NCBI RefSeq assembly: GCF_001484605.1
Contig: NZ_CP013747.1
Coordinates: forward strand, 2,170,001 to 2,234,000
Source: Pseudarthrobacter sulfonivorans
Lineage (GTDB): Bacteria; Actinomycetota; Actinomycetes; Actinomycetales; Micrococcaceae
Length of the DNA stretch: 64,000 nt
Direction of reading: 5' to 3'
The notes below the pieces were generated by a model. That model saw only the letters and a list, made by a program, of their open reading frames with translations. It made no database searches and had not been told where the DNA came from. A program made the translations under genes and the position numbers. Below are positions 16,636-25,294 of this stretch, piece by piece. Position 1 is the stretch's first letter. Every line of letters starts with the position of its first letter.

Positions 16636-17943
16636 GTGAAAAACAAAATGACCATATTCATTGTCGCGGCGCTGATCTCAGGCGTCGCTGGAGGCCTGAT
16701 CGCCCACGCCGTAATGCCAGCCGCATCCCGCGACGGCCTAGTCACCGTGTTCGACACCATCGCCCATCTGTTCCTGAACCTGATCAAAATGGTCATCGCG
16801 CCATTGATTTTTGCCATCATCGTCACTGGAATCACTACCCTGACCAAGTCCCTGGGCCTAGGCGGCATGCTCACTAAGTCCCTGGCCTGGTTCCTCAGCG
16901 CGTCAGTGATCGCGGGCGGCATTGGCTTCTTCATGGCACACATGCTGAACGTCGGAAAGGGCCTAGACCTCACCGCGACCGGCAGTGAAACCACAACGCT
17001 GGACACCACCACCCTGGACTTCCAGTCCTTTATCGAGAAGATCGTTCCGCAGAGCGTCATCGCTGCGATGTCCACGAACAACGCCCTGCAGATCCTCGTA
17101 TTCGCGCTCCTGTTCGGTGCCGCACTGCTTGCCATGAAACGCCAGGGCCACACACAGATTTCGGACCTGATCGAAGAACTCGTCCCCGTCATGCTGAAGC
17201 TGACCGGCTACGTCATGCTGGCCGCCCCGGTCGGCGTCTTTGCCGCCGTCGCTGCAGCGTTCACCGATGAGGGCATCGGCGCCTTCGCTACCTACGGCTC
17301 CTTCATCGGCGGGTTCTATCTTTCCCTCGCCGGCCTGTGGGCGCTCATGATCGGGGTGGCCACCCTGATCCTTGGCCGTGCCGCGTTCCGCCTCCTAGCG
17401 CTGGTCCGTGAACCCATGTTCGTCGCCTTCTCCACCTCCAGCAGCGAAGCCGCATTCCCAAAGCTCATCGAATCCATGGCCCGCTACGGCATGGACCGCA
17501 AGACGACCGGATTCGTGCTGCCCCTGGGCTACTCGTTCAACCTCGACGGTTCAATGGTGTACATGACGTTCGCCTCCGTATTCCTCATCAACGCCTACGG
17601 CGTGGACCTGGGAATAGGCCAACAGCTCGCCATGGTCGCTTTGCTGCTGCTCAGCAGCAAAGGCATGGCCGGTGTACCCCGTGGCTCTCTGGTCATCGTC
17701 GCGGCAGTCGTGCCCTCATTCGGGATCCCCATAGCCGGCATCGCCCTGCTGCTCGTAGTTGATCAGATCCTGGACATGGGGCGCACCGCAACAAACATAC
17801 TGGGTAATGCGATCGCCACGGCAGTAATCGGCCGCAAGAGCATGCAAAAGCCGCCGTCCGATCTCGACGATGAAGCCGAACAGCTGCACGACGACACCGA
17901 AAAGTCCGCCAGCCGCAGCCCGCAACCGGCCGCAATGTCCTAA
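16636..17943 (+). CDS. DAACS dicarboxylate/amino-acid:cation symporter (GltP-like)
   Basis: 435 residues. GTG 16636 is chosen: AAGGAG lies 7 nt upstream, and upstream codons encode a Pro-rich, non-membrane stretch. Typical EAAT/Glt fold: TM1 TIFIVAALISGVAGG, a helical hairpin loop with AFSTSSSEAAFPKLIE (the Ser-rich HP1), and PLGYSFNLDGSMVYMTFASVF (the substrate-binding NMDG-like motif, here NLDG). The C-terminus has an acidic tail. It is the presumed uptake route for the amino acid handled by the upstream enzymes. A 196-bp C-rich leader separates it from ridA. Confidence 0.9.
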   Translation: MKNKMTIFIVAALISGVAGGLIAHAVMPAASRDGLVTVFDTIAHLFLNLIKMVIAPLIFAIIVTGITTLTKSLGLGGMLTKSLAWFLSASVIAGGIGFFMAHMLNVGKGLDLTATGSETTTLDTTTLDFQSFIEKIVPQSVIAAMSTNNALQILVFALLFGAALLAMKRQGHTQISDLIEELVPVMLKLTGYVMLAAPVGVFAAVAAAFTDEGIGAFATYGSFIGGFYLSLAGLWALMIGVATLILGRAAFRLLALVREPMFVAFSTSSSEAAFPKLIESMARYGMDRKTTGFVLPLGYSFNLDGSMVYMTFASVFLINAYGVDLGIGQQLAMVALLLLSSKGMAGVPRGSLVIVAAVVPSFGIPIAGIALLLVVDQILDMGRTATNILGNAIATAVIGRKSMQKPPSDLDDEAEQLHDDTEKSASRSPQPAAMS

Positions 17944-17952
17944 CAACACCGC

Positions 17953-18880
17953 ATGAAAACGGTCGAGTTCACGGCTGACTTCACCGCAGAGGAGCACCGC
18001 CTGGTGAAGCTCATTGCCCTGAATGACTCGCTTCAAAAGATAAAGCTCGACAACGCTGCTTTGATCGAAAAGAACGGCAGGAACACCGAGCTGGAAATCA
18101 GTGTCCAGAGCCTCAAGAAGCAGGATGCCTTGTTGAACCTCATAGCTGTTCAACAGCTGTACCCTCGCCCGGCTGAAAGGCGAACAAAAGTCCGAGTTGG
18201 GAAAGATCTCCAAGGCCATGACGACCAGGTTGGAGCATCTGCAGGGGCTGAAGGAACAGTTTGAAGGCAAGATGCCCGTACTGGATGACATCGAGCTTGA
18301 TCTGGAAAGGTCACGAGCAGGAGAGACTCGACGCTCTTTCGCAAGATTTCAATCAACGATCAAACCACTACGTCGATAAGGAAACGGTGCTATCCACCTC
18401 GATTTGGTCAGGTCTGAGACTGGTGACTTCCTGGAAGCCCTGGCTTCGGGCCGGCAGAAGATTAAAGTAAGGACGGTCTCCCAGAGAGGTTGCAAGCAAC
18501 GTCCTCACTGTCACCGGGGAGATTCGGTTCCTCGCCTGCCTAGACGGCGATCGGATCGGGGGATTTGCACCGTCTTCCATGACTCCAGGCAAGCAAGGGC
18601 TGTTCGCGCTTACCCTGATTTTGAACCAACCACAGGAGGCGTGGCCTCTCCTCATTGATCAACCGGAAGACGACCTGGACAGCCGATCGATATACCAACA
18701 CATCGTTCCCTACCTGAACAGGAGGAAGACCGGCCGCTAAATCATAATGGTGACGCATAATGCCAACCTGGTGTCGGGGTGCGGATTCAGAACTTGTGAT
18801 CGTGGCAAACCGGCATGGAGATGACCGAAAGAACCATGCCTCGCGAACGTTCGATTACCTGGGCGGATCCCTAGAGCATG
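17953..18880 (+). pseudogene. Frameshifted remnant of an AAA/SMC-like ATPase (TrlF family, C-terminal half)
   Basis: Pieces of one protein are spread over all three plus-strand frames. In order: coiled coil from 17953 (LVKLIALNDSLQKIKLDNAA), LEHLQGLKEQFEGKMPVLDD from about 18230, ERLDALSQDFNQRSNHYVDK near 18330, a signature-like SSMTPGKQGLFALTLILN near 18575, Walker-B-like WPLLIDQPEDDLDSRSIYQ near 18640, IIMVTHNANLV near 18745 and, in another frame, LVIVANRHGDDRK to about 18880. At least four frameshifts break it. The motif order is that of large coiled-coil ATPases such as TrlF, some of which occur in defence or DNA-repair islands. The N-terminal half is absent. Confidence 0.75.
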
Positions 18881-18934
18881 GAAGTGAGTGATGGCGCTCA
18901 CTTTACGACCAAGTTTCATCCACTGACTAGAGAA

Positions 18935-19306
18935 GCATGCTCGACATTTTCGTGACAAAATATTCAGCCGGCCTGTCACGCGGAACCTTCAACGAGCGGC
19001 CGAGGCCCACACCCATCACGCCGTCACAGCGGCCCAAGGCAAAGTGACGTTCCGCAGCGCACGCGGCGCGATCGTTGAACCGGCCACAAATTTCGACCGG
19101 CACGAACGTGCCGGGGTGGGGCCAGTTTCAACCGTCCTTCCGGGGCCAGAAATACTTGACACAATCACCCATTTGCGTTCCTCGGACAAGGACATCTCAC
19201 GATGCTAAGACGTCAAGTCGAGCGAGCTGGTAGCCACTTCTGGTGGGGTCCCTATTACAGAATCTGCGGAATGGAACCTGCGATCGGCCGCCGGTATGAG
19301 GCGGAT
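18935..19306. other. 372-bp stretch without a recognised gene
   Basis: Short open frames exist on both strands but none resembles a family I know. A TTGACA occurs at 19156-19161 without a convincing -10. It separates the decayed ATPase from the TetR gene and is probably also remnant DNA. Confidence 0.35.
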
Positions 19307-19915
19307 TCAGGCGCCGTGTATCAGCCACTGTGCTGTGCGGATCAGCTCGGCATCGGTGTCCTCGGTGCGGAGGCCACCGATGCCCGAGCGCGTCACGGCT
19401 GCCCCTTCAAAGAGACTGACAATGGTGCCGGCCACCGCATCCCGCTGTTTTTTCGCGAGTTCCGGCCTGGTCTGTTGCACGAGATCAGCCACGTGCAAGG
19501 CGTAGCGGGCGTAGAAGGCTCTGACCGCCGCGGCAATCTGCTCGTCTGCCGAGGCAATGGCCCAGACCTCAACGTGCATGCCGATTCCGGCCGGATCCGA
19601 GTGTTCAGCCAGGAGCGCGGCAATTAACCGCTCTGAGTGTTCCCGGGTCAGGGACTCCCCCGCTCCCGGGCCGTCGCCGACGCCGATCCCGGACATGTCG
19701 TTGAGCCGTTGAAGTGAGCGCTGGAGCGATCGGTCAAGAACGGCCCGGATCAGGTCCGCCCTGGTGGGAAAGTAGTGCTGCAGGTGGCCCACCCGGACCC
19801 CGGCCGCGGCTGCAAAATCACGCATTGCCGAGCCGGCGTTGCCTTTCGCCGCCAGAACTTCTTCAGCAGCGTCAAGGAGCGCTGCCTGCCTGAGTGCCCC
19901 CTTGTTCCCGGTCAT
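19307..19915 (-). CDS. TetR-family transcriptional regulator
   Basis: 202 residues. N-terminal HTH (about 8-55): ALLDAAEEVLAAKGNAGSAM, DFAAAAGVRVGHLQHYFPT. The C-terminal domain resembles the TetR_C_6/BetI-like group. Its ATG overlaps the stop of the saccharopine-dehydrogenase-like gene (ATGA), so the two are cotranscribed and translationally coupled. A perfect palindrome immediately upstream of the first gene (20972-20987) is the likely autoregulatory operator. Confidence 0.9.
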   Translation of the reverse strand: MTGNKGALRQAALLDAAEEVLAAKGNAGSAMRDFAAAAGVRVGHLQHYFPTRADLIRAVLDRSLQRSLQRLNDMSGIGVGDGPGAGESLTREHSERLIAALLAEHSDPAGIGMHVEVWAIASADEQIAAAVRAFYARYALHVADLVQQTRPELAKKQRDAVAGTIVSLFEGAAVTRSGIGGLRTEDTDAELIRTAQWLIHGA

Positions 19916-20961
19916 GATTTCAATATTGTCACACCATGCAGCTCGAGTTCGGCGAGTGCTTCGGCCAGGCGGGGCGTGGTCTCGGGGAAGTTGACACCGG
20001 GCCGTGAATCCTGGTGCAGGACATTGCGGAGACCGAGCAATCCTCCCAGCGCTGTCAAGTGGGCTTGCCCGGCAGGGTCCGAAATCACCGCAGTGCGAGT
20101 ACCTTCTCTGCCCTGGACATCAACCCGGATGTGCGCGGTGCCGCCGCTGCCCGGCGAGTACAGGAGAGATCGCCTCATCGATGTCCATTTCTCTCCGCGG
20201 CCCCAGCGGAAGAGTCCCACCGCCTTCGCCGCCAGGAGCGCCGTAGTTGATGCGTTGGAACTGAAACCGATGCGGGTGGCGGCTGCCTCCGCCCCTAGGG
20301 TCATCGGAAAGGTGAACTGTTCCGGAGTGTCCAGCCGCGCAACTTTGGTCCGGTGCCCGGCAATATCCACCCAGCGGGTGTCACTCAACGGGCTGACGAC
20401 CAGGGGCTTGCCATCCTTCCGGACCTCGAAGTCCTGCCCCAGCCGGTCGATGAAGTCCACGGAGTCGGCACCAGCCCGGTCGTTGGTGTCGTAGCGGATG
20501 GCAACGTCGATCTGATGTGCGCCGTCCGCTTCTTCGGCCAATGTTGCCGCAACGAGGCTGATGACGCCTCCCATCCATCCGGATGTCAGCAGCACCGGCG
20601 CGGTCGGGTTGAGCAGTGTGGCCTGCGTGGCTGCCCTGGTAAGGCGGCTCGTCCAGCGGGTGATGTCCACGTAGGGGATTCCCGCGCTGACGGCGGCGCG
20701 CAGAACCCGGTCATCGGGATCGTTGACCGTGCTGATGACGGCCCGCGCCGGAGAGTCGAACGGCGTCGGGTCGTTAAGATCCCACTTCCGGACAACGAGG
20801 TTGTGTTCTTTGGCCAGAGCGGCACCGCCCGCAGGATTTCTGCCCGTGAGGACAAGGGGCCACAGGGGGGCAGCGAGCCGGGTAAGGGCCGTTCCAACAG
20901 TGCCGTATCCACCCACGATCAGGACGGGACCGGCAGGCTGGTGTTCGAGTAGATCGTTCAT
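19912..20961 (-). CDS. Saccharopine-dehydrogenase-like NAD(P)-binding oxidoreductase
   Basis: 349 residues. Rossmann motif near the N-terminus (VLIVGGYGTVGTALTRLAA, about 13-31), NRNP-like LVLTGRNPAGG, and AVISTVNDPDDRVLRAAVSAGIPYVD, the pattern of saccharopine dehydrogenase-like and short trans-enoyl reductase proteins. Proteins of this type are usually controlled by TetR partners and act on lipids or small metabolites; substrate unknown. Its SD is weak: the operator palindrome lies only 11 bp upstream of the ATG. Confidence 0.75.
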   Translation of the reverse strand: MNDLLEHQPAGPVLIVGGYGTVGTALTRLAAPLWPLVLTGRNPAGGAALAKEHNLVVRKWDLNDPTPFDSPARAVISTVNDPDDRVLRAAVSAGIPYVDITRWTSRLTRAATQATLLNPTAPVLLTSGWMGGVISLVAATLAEEADGAHQIDVAIRYDTNDRAGADSVDFIDRLGQDFEVRKDGKPLVVSPLSDTRWVDIAGHRTKVARLDTPEQFTFPMTLGAEAAATRIGFSSNASTTALLAAKAVGLFRWGRGEKWTSMRRSLLYSPGSGGTAHIRVDVQGREGTRTAVISDPAGQAHLTALGGLLGLRNVLHQDSRPGVNFPETTPRLAEALAELELHGVTILKS

Positions 20962-20971
20962 AATCAGAGTT

Positions 20972-20987
20972 TAGGTCAAATGACCTA
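20972..20987. promoter_or_regulatory. TetR-type operator palindrome
   Basis: TAGGTCA (20972-20978) and TGACCTA (20981-20987) are perfect 7-bp arms with an AA spacer. The site ends 11 bp upstream of the ATG of the oxidoreductase/TetR operon. Size and symmetry fit a TetR dimer and repression by blocking initiation. Confidence 0.65.
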
Positions 20988-21168
20988 GAAATACTAGTGC
21001 GCGGCACCCGGGATGCCGCTCCCCCTCGCCCTCCATGCCGCCCACACCCAACGGCAGGTGCCGCTACGTCAAGAAGCTGCCTAAGGCAAGGGAACGAATA
21101 CCCTGGCTCCTTTGTCATGAGTTGCCGAGCCAAGGACAGTGAGTCTCCTTGGCTGCCGCGGAACAGGA

Positions 21169-21420
21169 TTAGGGAGGTGCCTGGCTTCCACGGCAACTGC
21201 GGGATTGGCAATGGGCAGTGACCGGTGCCGGTCTGATCGTGAGCAGGTCTTGGAGGCCGATGCGGGTGAGGACTTCGGCGCTGATGCGGTCGGCCGCGTC
21301 CGAGACTTCTTCTGATCCGTCGTTGGCGGGGTCAACGCGGGTGCGGAAGGGGCAGGCGCCTGCCGGAAGGGCCACGACGCGGGCGAAGTCGTCTGCAACT
21401 AGGCCAGCCCCATAAATGCG
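21169..21420 (-). pseudogene. 3' remnant of a short-chain dehydrogenase gene
   Basis: Read on the minus strand in the lysE frame, the sequence immediately after the lysE stop encodes IYGAGLVADDFARVVALPAG, then ACPFRTRVDPANDGSEEVSD and RISAEVLTRIGLQDLL. This is the C-terminal pattern of extended SDR proteins (FR-x-VDP-x-DG...ADRI...RRIGLEDLL). There is no Rossmann domain, catalytic Tyr-Lys or start codon. Only about 70 residues survive. Confidence 0.6.
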
Positions 21421-21429
21421 ATATCGAAA

Positions 21430-22059
21430 TTAGAGCACGATCGAGATGATCGCGGCCAGCCCGAGGGCAATGATTATCGTGTTCCCGATCACCGAGAGCA
21501 AGCGTTGAGCCTTGGCAGTGACACGTCCGCGGAAGAACGAGCCAGCAAACACGAGCACCAACTGCCATGTCAGCGACGCGAGGGCGGCTCCCGCGATAAA
21601 CGTAACTGATCCAGCGAGCGACGACAGGACTCCTCCGAGCCCGATTGTCAGCGCTGCGAAGTACAGAAGGGTCGCCGGGTTGACCGCGGTGAGCCCGACG
21701 AAGAGCCCAAATCGACGCCACCTCGACGAGGGCGCGGAGTCAGCTCTTCCCACGCCAGCGGGGACATCTGTGCAGGTTCGATACATACCGAAGAGACCCA
21801 AGGCGATGAGGACGAGCCCTCCTGCGATGGCTGGAGCGTCACCCCACGAAGCAATAATCGGAGCCGTTATTCCGCCAGCCACGACAGCTAGAACGCAGTA
21901 GCTCGCATCGATCAACGCGACTGCGGCAGCGGCCGGAGCCGCCTCCTTGAATCCGTTCGTCAACCCTTCGCGCACCAGCAGCACTCCGATCGCTCCGAGG
22001 GGTGCGGCTAAGCCGATGCCGGCAAGCAGTCCGCTGCCTAGTGCTGTGATGTAGTCCAT
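21430..22059 (-). CDS. LysE/RhtB-family amino-acid exporter
   Basis: 209 residues, five to six membrane helices. Begins ITALGSGLLAGIGLAAPLGA (the conserved GPG-like region is replaced by APLGA) and contains NPATLLYFAALTIGLGG, the family's NP-x-x motif. LysE proteins export lysine, arginine or other amino acids. It is divergent from an Lrp-type regulator with 68 bp between the starts, the standard arrangement for substrate-induced exporters. Confidence 0.87.
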   Translation of the reverse strand: MDYITALGSGLLAGIGLAAPLGAIGVLLVREGLTNGFKEAAPAAAAVALIDASYCVLAVVAGGITAPIIASWGDAPAIAGGLVLIALGLFGMYRTCTDVPAGVGRADSAPSSRWRRFGLFVGLTAVNPATLLYFAALTIGLGGVLSSLAGSVTFIAGAALASLTWQLVLVFAGSFFRGRVTAKAQRLLSVIGNTIIIALGLAAIISIVL

Positions 22060-22127
22060 GTATGCACTATGCAGGGGCGACCGCGGTGCAGCAGAGAATA
22101 TCGACGTCAGACGGGTAGGATCGCGGC

Positions 22128-22547
22128 GTGGACAGCATCGACAAACTAATTCTAGGTATTCTGCAGAGCGAAGCGCGGATTACGTTCAGCGAACTTGGCC
22201 ATCGGGTTGGATTGAGTACCAACGCAGCCGCAGCCCGCGTCCGCCGCCTCGAGACAAGTGGCGTCATCGTCGGCTACCGGGCAATACTCGCCAGCGAAGT
22301 TCCTGATCCTGGAGCGGGGCTTGAGGGATTCATCGACGTGCGCCTCAAACCGGACACGGATTCGACGTCCTTCCTAAAATGGGCCGGAACTGAATACGCC
22401 GTACGGGACGCCGTCCACGTTACAGGCCCGTACGACTACATCCTTCACGTCGTTGTGCCAAGCACGAAAGCCCTCGATCTACTGCTGCGCCAACTCAAGG
22501 CCGATGCCGGCGCCGCCCAAACTCAGACTCGACTCGCACTCCGGTAA
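22128..22547 (+). CDS. Lrp/AsnC-family transcriptional regulator
   Basis: 139 residues from GTG 22128. HTH at about 5-55 (IDKLILGILQSEARITFSEL, then NAAAARVRRLETSGVIVGYR) and a RAM ligand domain (about 65-135, with AVRDAVHVTGPYDYILHVVV). Lrp-type proteins bind amino acids at the RAM domain. The divergent lysE is the expected target, so the pair forms an amino-acid efflux switch. Confidence 0.9.
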   Translation: MDSIDKLILGILQSEARITFSELGHRVGLSTNAAAARVRRLETSGVIVGYRAILASEVPDPGAGLEGFIDVRLKPDTDSTSFLKWAGTEYAVRDAVHVTGPYDYILHVVVPSTKALDLLLRQLKADAGAAQTQTRLALR

Positions 22548-22792
22548 CACGAACCTCCGCGTAGGTCTCGGCTCGACAGCCAGATACCGTGAGCAATTCA
22601 CACCCGGACGCGTGGCGATGGACGCTCGATCGCGCAGAGACCGCCGTTATTCGGCACCATGCAGATCTCCCGGTGGCCATGGCAAGCTGGCGGTCATCAT
22701 CCGGGTGTGCTCCGGCCCGCCACGAAAGTTGCCTGATGGCTAGCTCGGACTCAACGAGGGTTCATGACGCCGAATTCATCTAATGGAGCGGC

Positions 22793-23419
22793 TCATGCGC
22801 CGATTCCCGAGGCTCCCTGGGGCGCGGGCATGCCTGCGACCATTCCCGCCCACAACAGGTCGGTTGTCGCAACGGTTAGGGAGTCGATGGATGTTCCATC
22901 CAGGAGGTTGCCCGCCGCCAGCACAGCGGCTCCGTGCAGGCTCACGAAGCAGACGAGCGCGAGCCTCTCGCGGTCGCCTGGCGCCAACTCCCCGGCGTCC
23001 TGGGCTTCAGCGATGATGGCCCTGGCGACCCTTATGCCGTCTTCGCCGATGCTGCGCAGTTCATCACTGGCATCAGGATGGTGCTTGGTGGAGTGCATCG
23101 CGGCCAACAGGACCGGGTGGGCGACCGCGAAGTCCACATAGGCCCTAGCGATCCGGACAAAGCGTGACCGATGGTCTCCGGCCGCTTCAGACGCTCCCAT
23201 TATCCTGGCATTCATGCTGCGGAAGCCGTCAAGGGCGAGGGCATCGAGAAGCGCCTGCTTGTCACGGAAATGCTTGCCCGGTGCCGCGTGGCTCACGCCC
23301 AAGTCACGCGCGAGCTGCCGCAGCGAAAGTCCCTCGACTCCTGCTTCTTCGATGAATTCTGTCGCACGGTCGAGCAACGCCTCGCGGAGCCTGCCGTGAT
23401 GGTAGGGCTGATCGGTCAT
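22793..23419 (-). CDS. TetR-family transcriptional regulator
   Basis: 208 residues. HTH (about 8-58): HHGRLREALLDRATEFIEEA, LRQLARDLGVSHAAPGKHFRDK. The C-terminal domain is of the TetR_C_33-like type (VDFAVAHPVLLAAMHSTKH). Divergent from the short-chain dehydrogenase, with 103 bp between starts; the spacer contains a near-consensus promoter and an inverted repeat, so it most likely represses that gene. Confidence 0.9.
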   Translation of the reverse strand: MTDQPYHHGRLREALLDRATEFIEEAGVEGLSLRQLARDLGVSHAAPGKHFRDKQALLDALALDGFRSMNARIMGASEAAGDHRSRFVRIARAYVDFAVAHPVLLAAMHSTKHHPDASDELRSIGEDGIRVARAIIAEAQDAGELAPGDRERLALVCFVSLHGAAVLAAGNLLDGTSIDSLTVATTDLLWAGMVAGMPAPQGASGIGA

Positions 23420-23446
23420 GAGCTCATTATAGCCACAAAGTAGTCA

Positions 23447-23501
23447 TTGACAACAATGATGCTCGTGCCTACTATGTTGACATTGGCTACATGGAGTAGC
23501 C
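23447..23501 (+). promoter_or_regulatory. Near-consensus promoter with a downstream operator for the SDR gene
   Basis: -35 TTGACA at 23447-23452, 17-bp spacer, -10 TACTAT at 23470-23475. Ten bases further, GGCTAC (23485-23490) and GTAGCC (23496-23501) form a perfect inverted repeat around ATGGA, placed over the expected start of transcription. CATTG/CAATG arms around ACAA also overlap the -35. This fits repression by the divergent TetR protein. Confidence 0.65.
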
Positions 23502-23522
23502 GCGACACGGAACGGATTCGAC

Positions 23523-24311
23523 ATGATCATGAGCTACACCGGAACCACGGCACTCATCACTGGAGCGAGCTCCGGGCTCGGCGCCGAGTTTGCAACACGA
23601 TTTGCGGCGCGCGGGGCCAACCTTGTGCTGGTCGCACGGCGGACCGACCGGCTAGAGGATCTCGCCAAGAAGCTCCGCGACGCGCACGGCATCTCGGTCA
23701 CAACGCTCTCGAAGGACCTGAGCCGGCCGGGAGCCGGAGCGGAAGTCCGCGACGAGCTCGCCGGCCGCGGCATCCGCATCCACACCCTGATCAACAACGC
23801 GGGCTTCGCCACGAGCGGGCCCTTAGTCGAGGAGGACCCTGCGGTCATCGCCTCGGAGATCTCCCTGAACGTGGCCTCTCTCGTCGAGACCACGCGGGCA
23901 TTCCTCCCCGAGATGCTCGCCGCCGGGAAGGGCGCACTCATCAACGTGGCCAGCACTGCAGCATTTCAGCCGGTCCCTGGGATGGCGGTGTACGGAGCAA
24001 CCAAGGCATTTGTCCTGAGCTTCACGGAAGCCCTCGCACATGAGACGAGGGAATCCAGCCTTCGGGTACTCGCGCTCTGCCCGGGAGCCACCCGCACCGA
24101 ATTCTTCGATGTCCTCGGGAGCCAGGCCGCAGCGGTCGGCCGGCTGCAAAGCGCCAGCGCCGTCATCGACACTGCCCTGCGCGCTCTCGATCGCCGCACT
24201 ACACCCGTAAGCGTCGTCTCCGGCTTCATAAATCGCATGCTTGCCGGAATGGCCCAGCGCCTCCCGCGACACATCTCCCTCGCCATCGCCGGCCGAGCAG
24301 TACAGGACTAG
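23523..24311 (+). CDS. Short-chain dehydrogenase/reductase (classical SDR)
   Basis: 262 residues (or 260 from the second ATG). Cofactor motif TGASSGLG (about 14-21) and VLVARRTDRL, with the basic residues that favour NADP(H). NNAGF at about 90, catalytic Ser in INVASTAAF, Tyr-Lys in YGATKAF. Of the DltE/YqjQ-like subgroup with no predicted substrate. Controlled by the strong promoter and operator directly upstream; PhzF-like gene follows 75 bp later. Confidence 0.9.
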   Translation: MIMSYTGTTALITGASSGLGAEFATRFAARGANLVLVARRTDRLEDLAKKLRDAHGISVTTLSKDLSRPGAGAEVRDELAGRGIRIHTLINNAGFATSGPLVEEDPAVIASEISLNVASLVETTRAFLPEMLAAGKGALINVASTAAFQPVPGMAVYGATKAFVLSFTEALAHETRESSLRVLALCPGATRTEFFDVLGSQAAAVGRLQSASAVIDTALRALDRRTTPVSVVSGFINRMLAGMAQRLPRHISLAIAGRAVQD

Positions 24312-24386
24312 TGCTACAGTCGCATTTCGCTTCGCCCTGTTGGTCTTCACCACGCCCGTATTTCACAACCCACCGAGGATGTAGCA

Positions 24387-25244
24387 ATGAATCAGACTCC
24401 CGACGTACTTCGTTATGCCGCCTTTGCCACGACCCCTGGCGGAGGAAATCCGGCCGGAGTGGTACTGGACGCAACCCGCCTCGACGACGCACAGATGCAG
24501 GTCATCGCGGCCGATGTCGGATACGCGGAAACGGTATTTATCACCGAGGCAGCCGTTGACGGAGACTCACGTCGAAACCGTGTGCGGTACTTCTCCCCGA
24601 TTGCCGAGGTGCCGTTTTGCGGCCATGCCACAATTGCACTGGCTGTCGCGCTGTCGAGGCTTCACGGTACGGGAACCTTTAAGTTCGATACGTCGGTGGG
24701 GCCAGTCTCGATCGAATCTGCAGGCCAGGGAGCTGACCTCACGGCATCCTTCACGAGTGTGGAGCCTCGCGTCGCCGAGTTCCCGACAGGTGTTCTGGAC
24801 ACTCTGCTCGGGCTGCTCGGCGTGGGTCGGGACGAATTGCACCCCACCTACCCGCCGCTGCTCGCCTTTGCCGGAAACTGGCATCCAATACTGGTCTTCG
24901 CTGATCGAAGGACCTTTGACTCATTCGTGTTCGACCCGGATCCCATGCGCACGCTGATGGACGCCCAAAACTGGGCCGGTACCGTAACGACACTCTGCGA
25001 GATCGGAGCGGGTGAGTTTGACTCACGCAATCTCTTCCCGGTGGGCGCCATCACTGAAGATCCGGCGACGGGTTCGGCTGCCGCTGCTTTCGGCGGATAC
25101 CTCCGCCTGCTTTCGCTTGTGGAACCACCCAGCCGGGTGGTGGTGTTCCAAGGCAGCCACGTCGGCCGCCCGAGCAGACTCACCATTCATATTCCACCGC
25201 TCGGCGGGATCATCGTGCGCGGAGAAGCCGTCGAAATCGCTTGA
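24387..25244 (+). CDS. PhzF-family isomerase/epimerase
   Basis: 285 residues, SD GAGGA. Family landmarks: GGGNPAGVVLDA near the start, YAETVFI (the catalytic Glu), RYFSPIAEVPFCGHATIALA and, in the C-terminal half, EDPATGSAAAAFGGYL. PhzF proteins are two-domain cofactor-free isomerases; PhzF itself acts in phenazine synthesis, but no other phenazine gene is present, so a different small-molecule isomerase role is more likely. Confidence 0.9.
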   Translation: MNQTPDVLRYAAFATTPGGGNPAGVVLDATRLDDAQMQVIAADVGYAETVFITEAAVDGDSRRNRVRYFSPIAEVPFCGHATIALAVALSRLHGTGTFKFDTSVGPVSIESAGQGADLTASFTSVEPRVAEFPTGVLDTLLGLLGVGRDELHPTYPPLLAFAGNWHPILVFADRRTFDSFVFDPDPMRTLMDAQNWAGTVTTLCEIGAGEFDSRNLFPVGAITEDPATGSAAAAFGGYLRLLSLVEPPSRVVVFQGSHVGRPSRLTIHIPPLGGIIVRGEAVEIA

Positions 25245-25294
25245 CGGAAGGCAGGTTATCGGCGCTTTATCAACGGGAGCGCTATTGAAGAGTT

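Noticed and set aside
23523..23956. Long open frames opposite the SDR and urease genes as real antisense genes
   Set aside because: They have no SD, no family pattern, and result from the GC-rich third-position bias of the sense gene.
24387..25244. Phenazine biosynthesis cluster suggested by a PhzF-like gene
   Set aside because: No PhzA/B/D/E/G homologue is in the window; PhzF-like isomerases are common alone.
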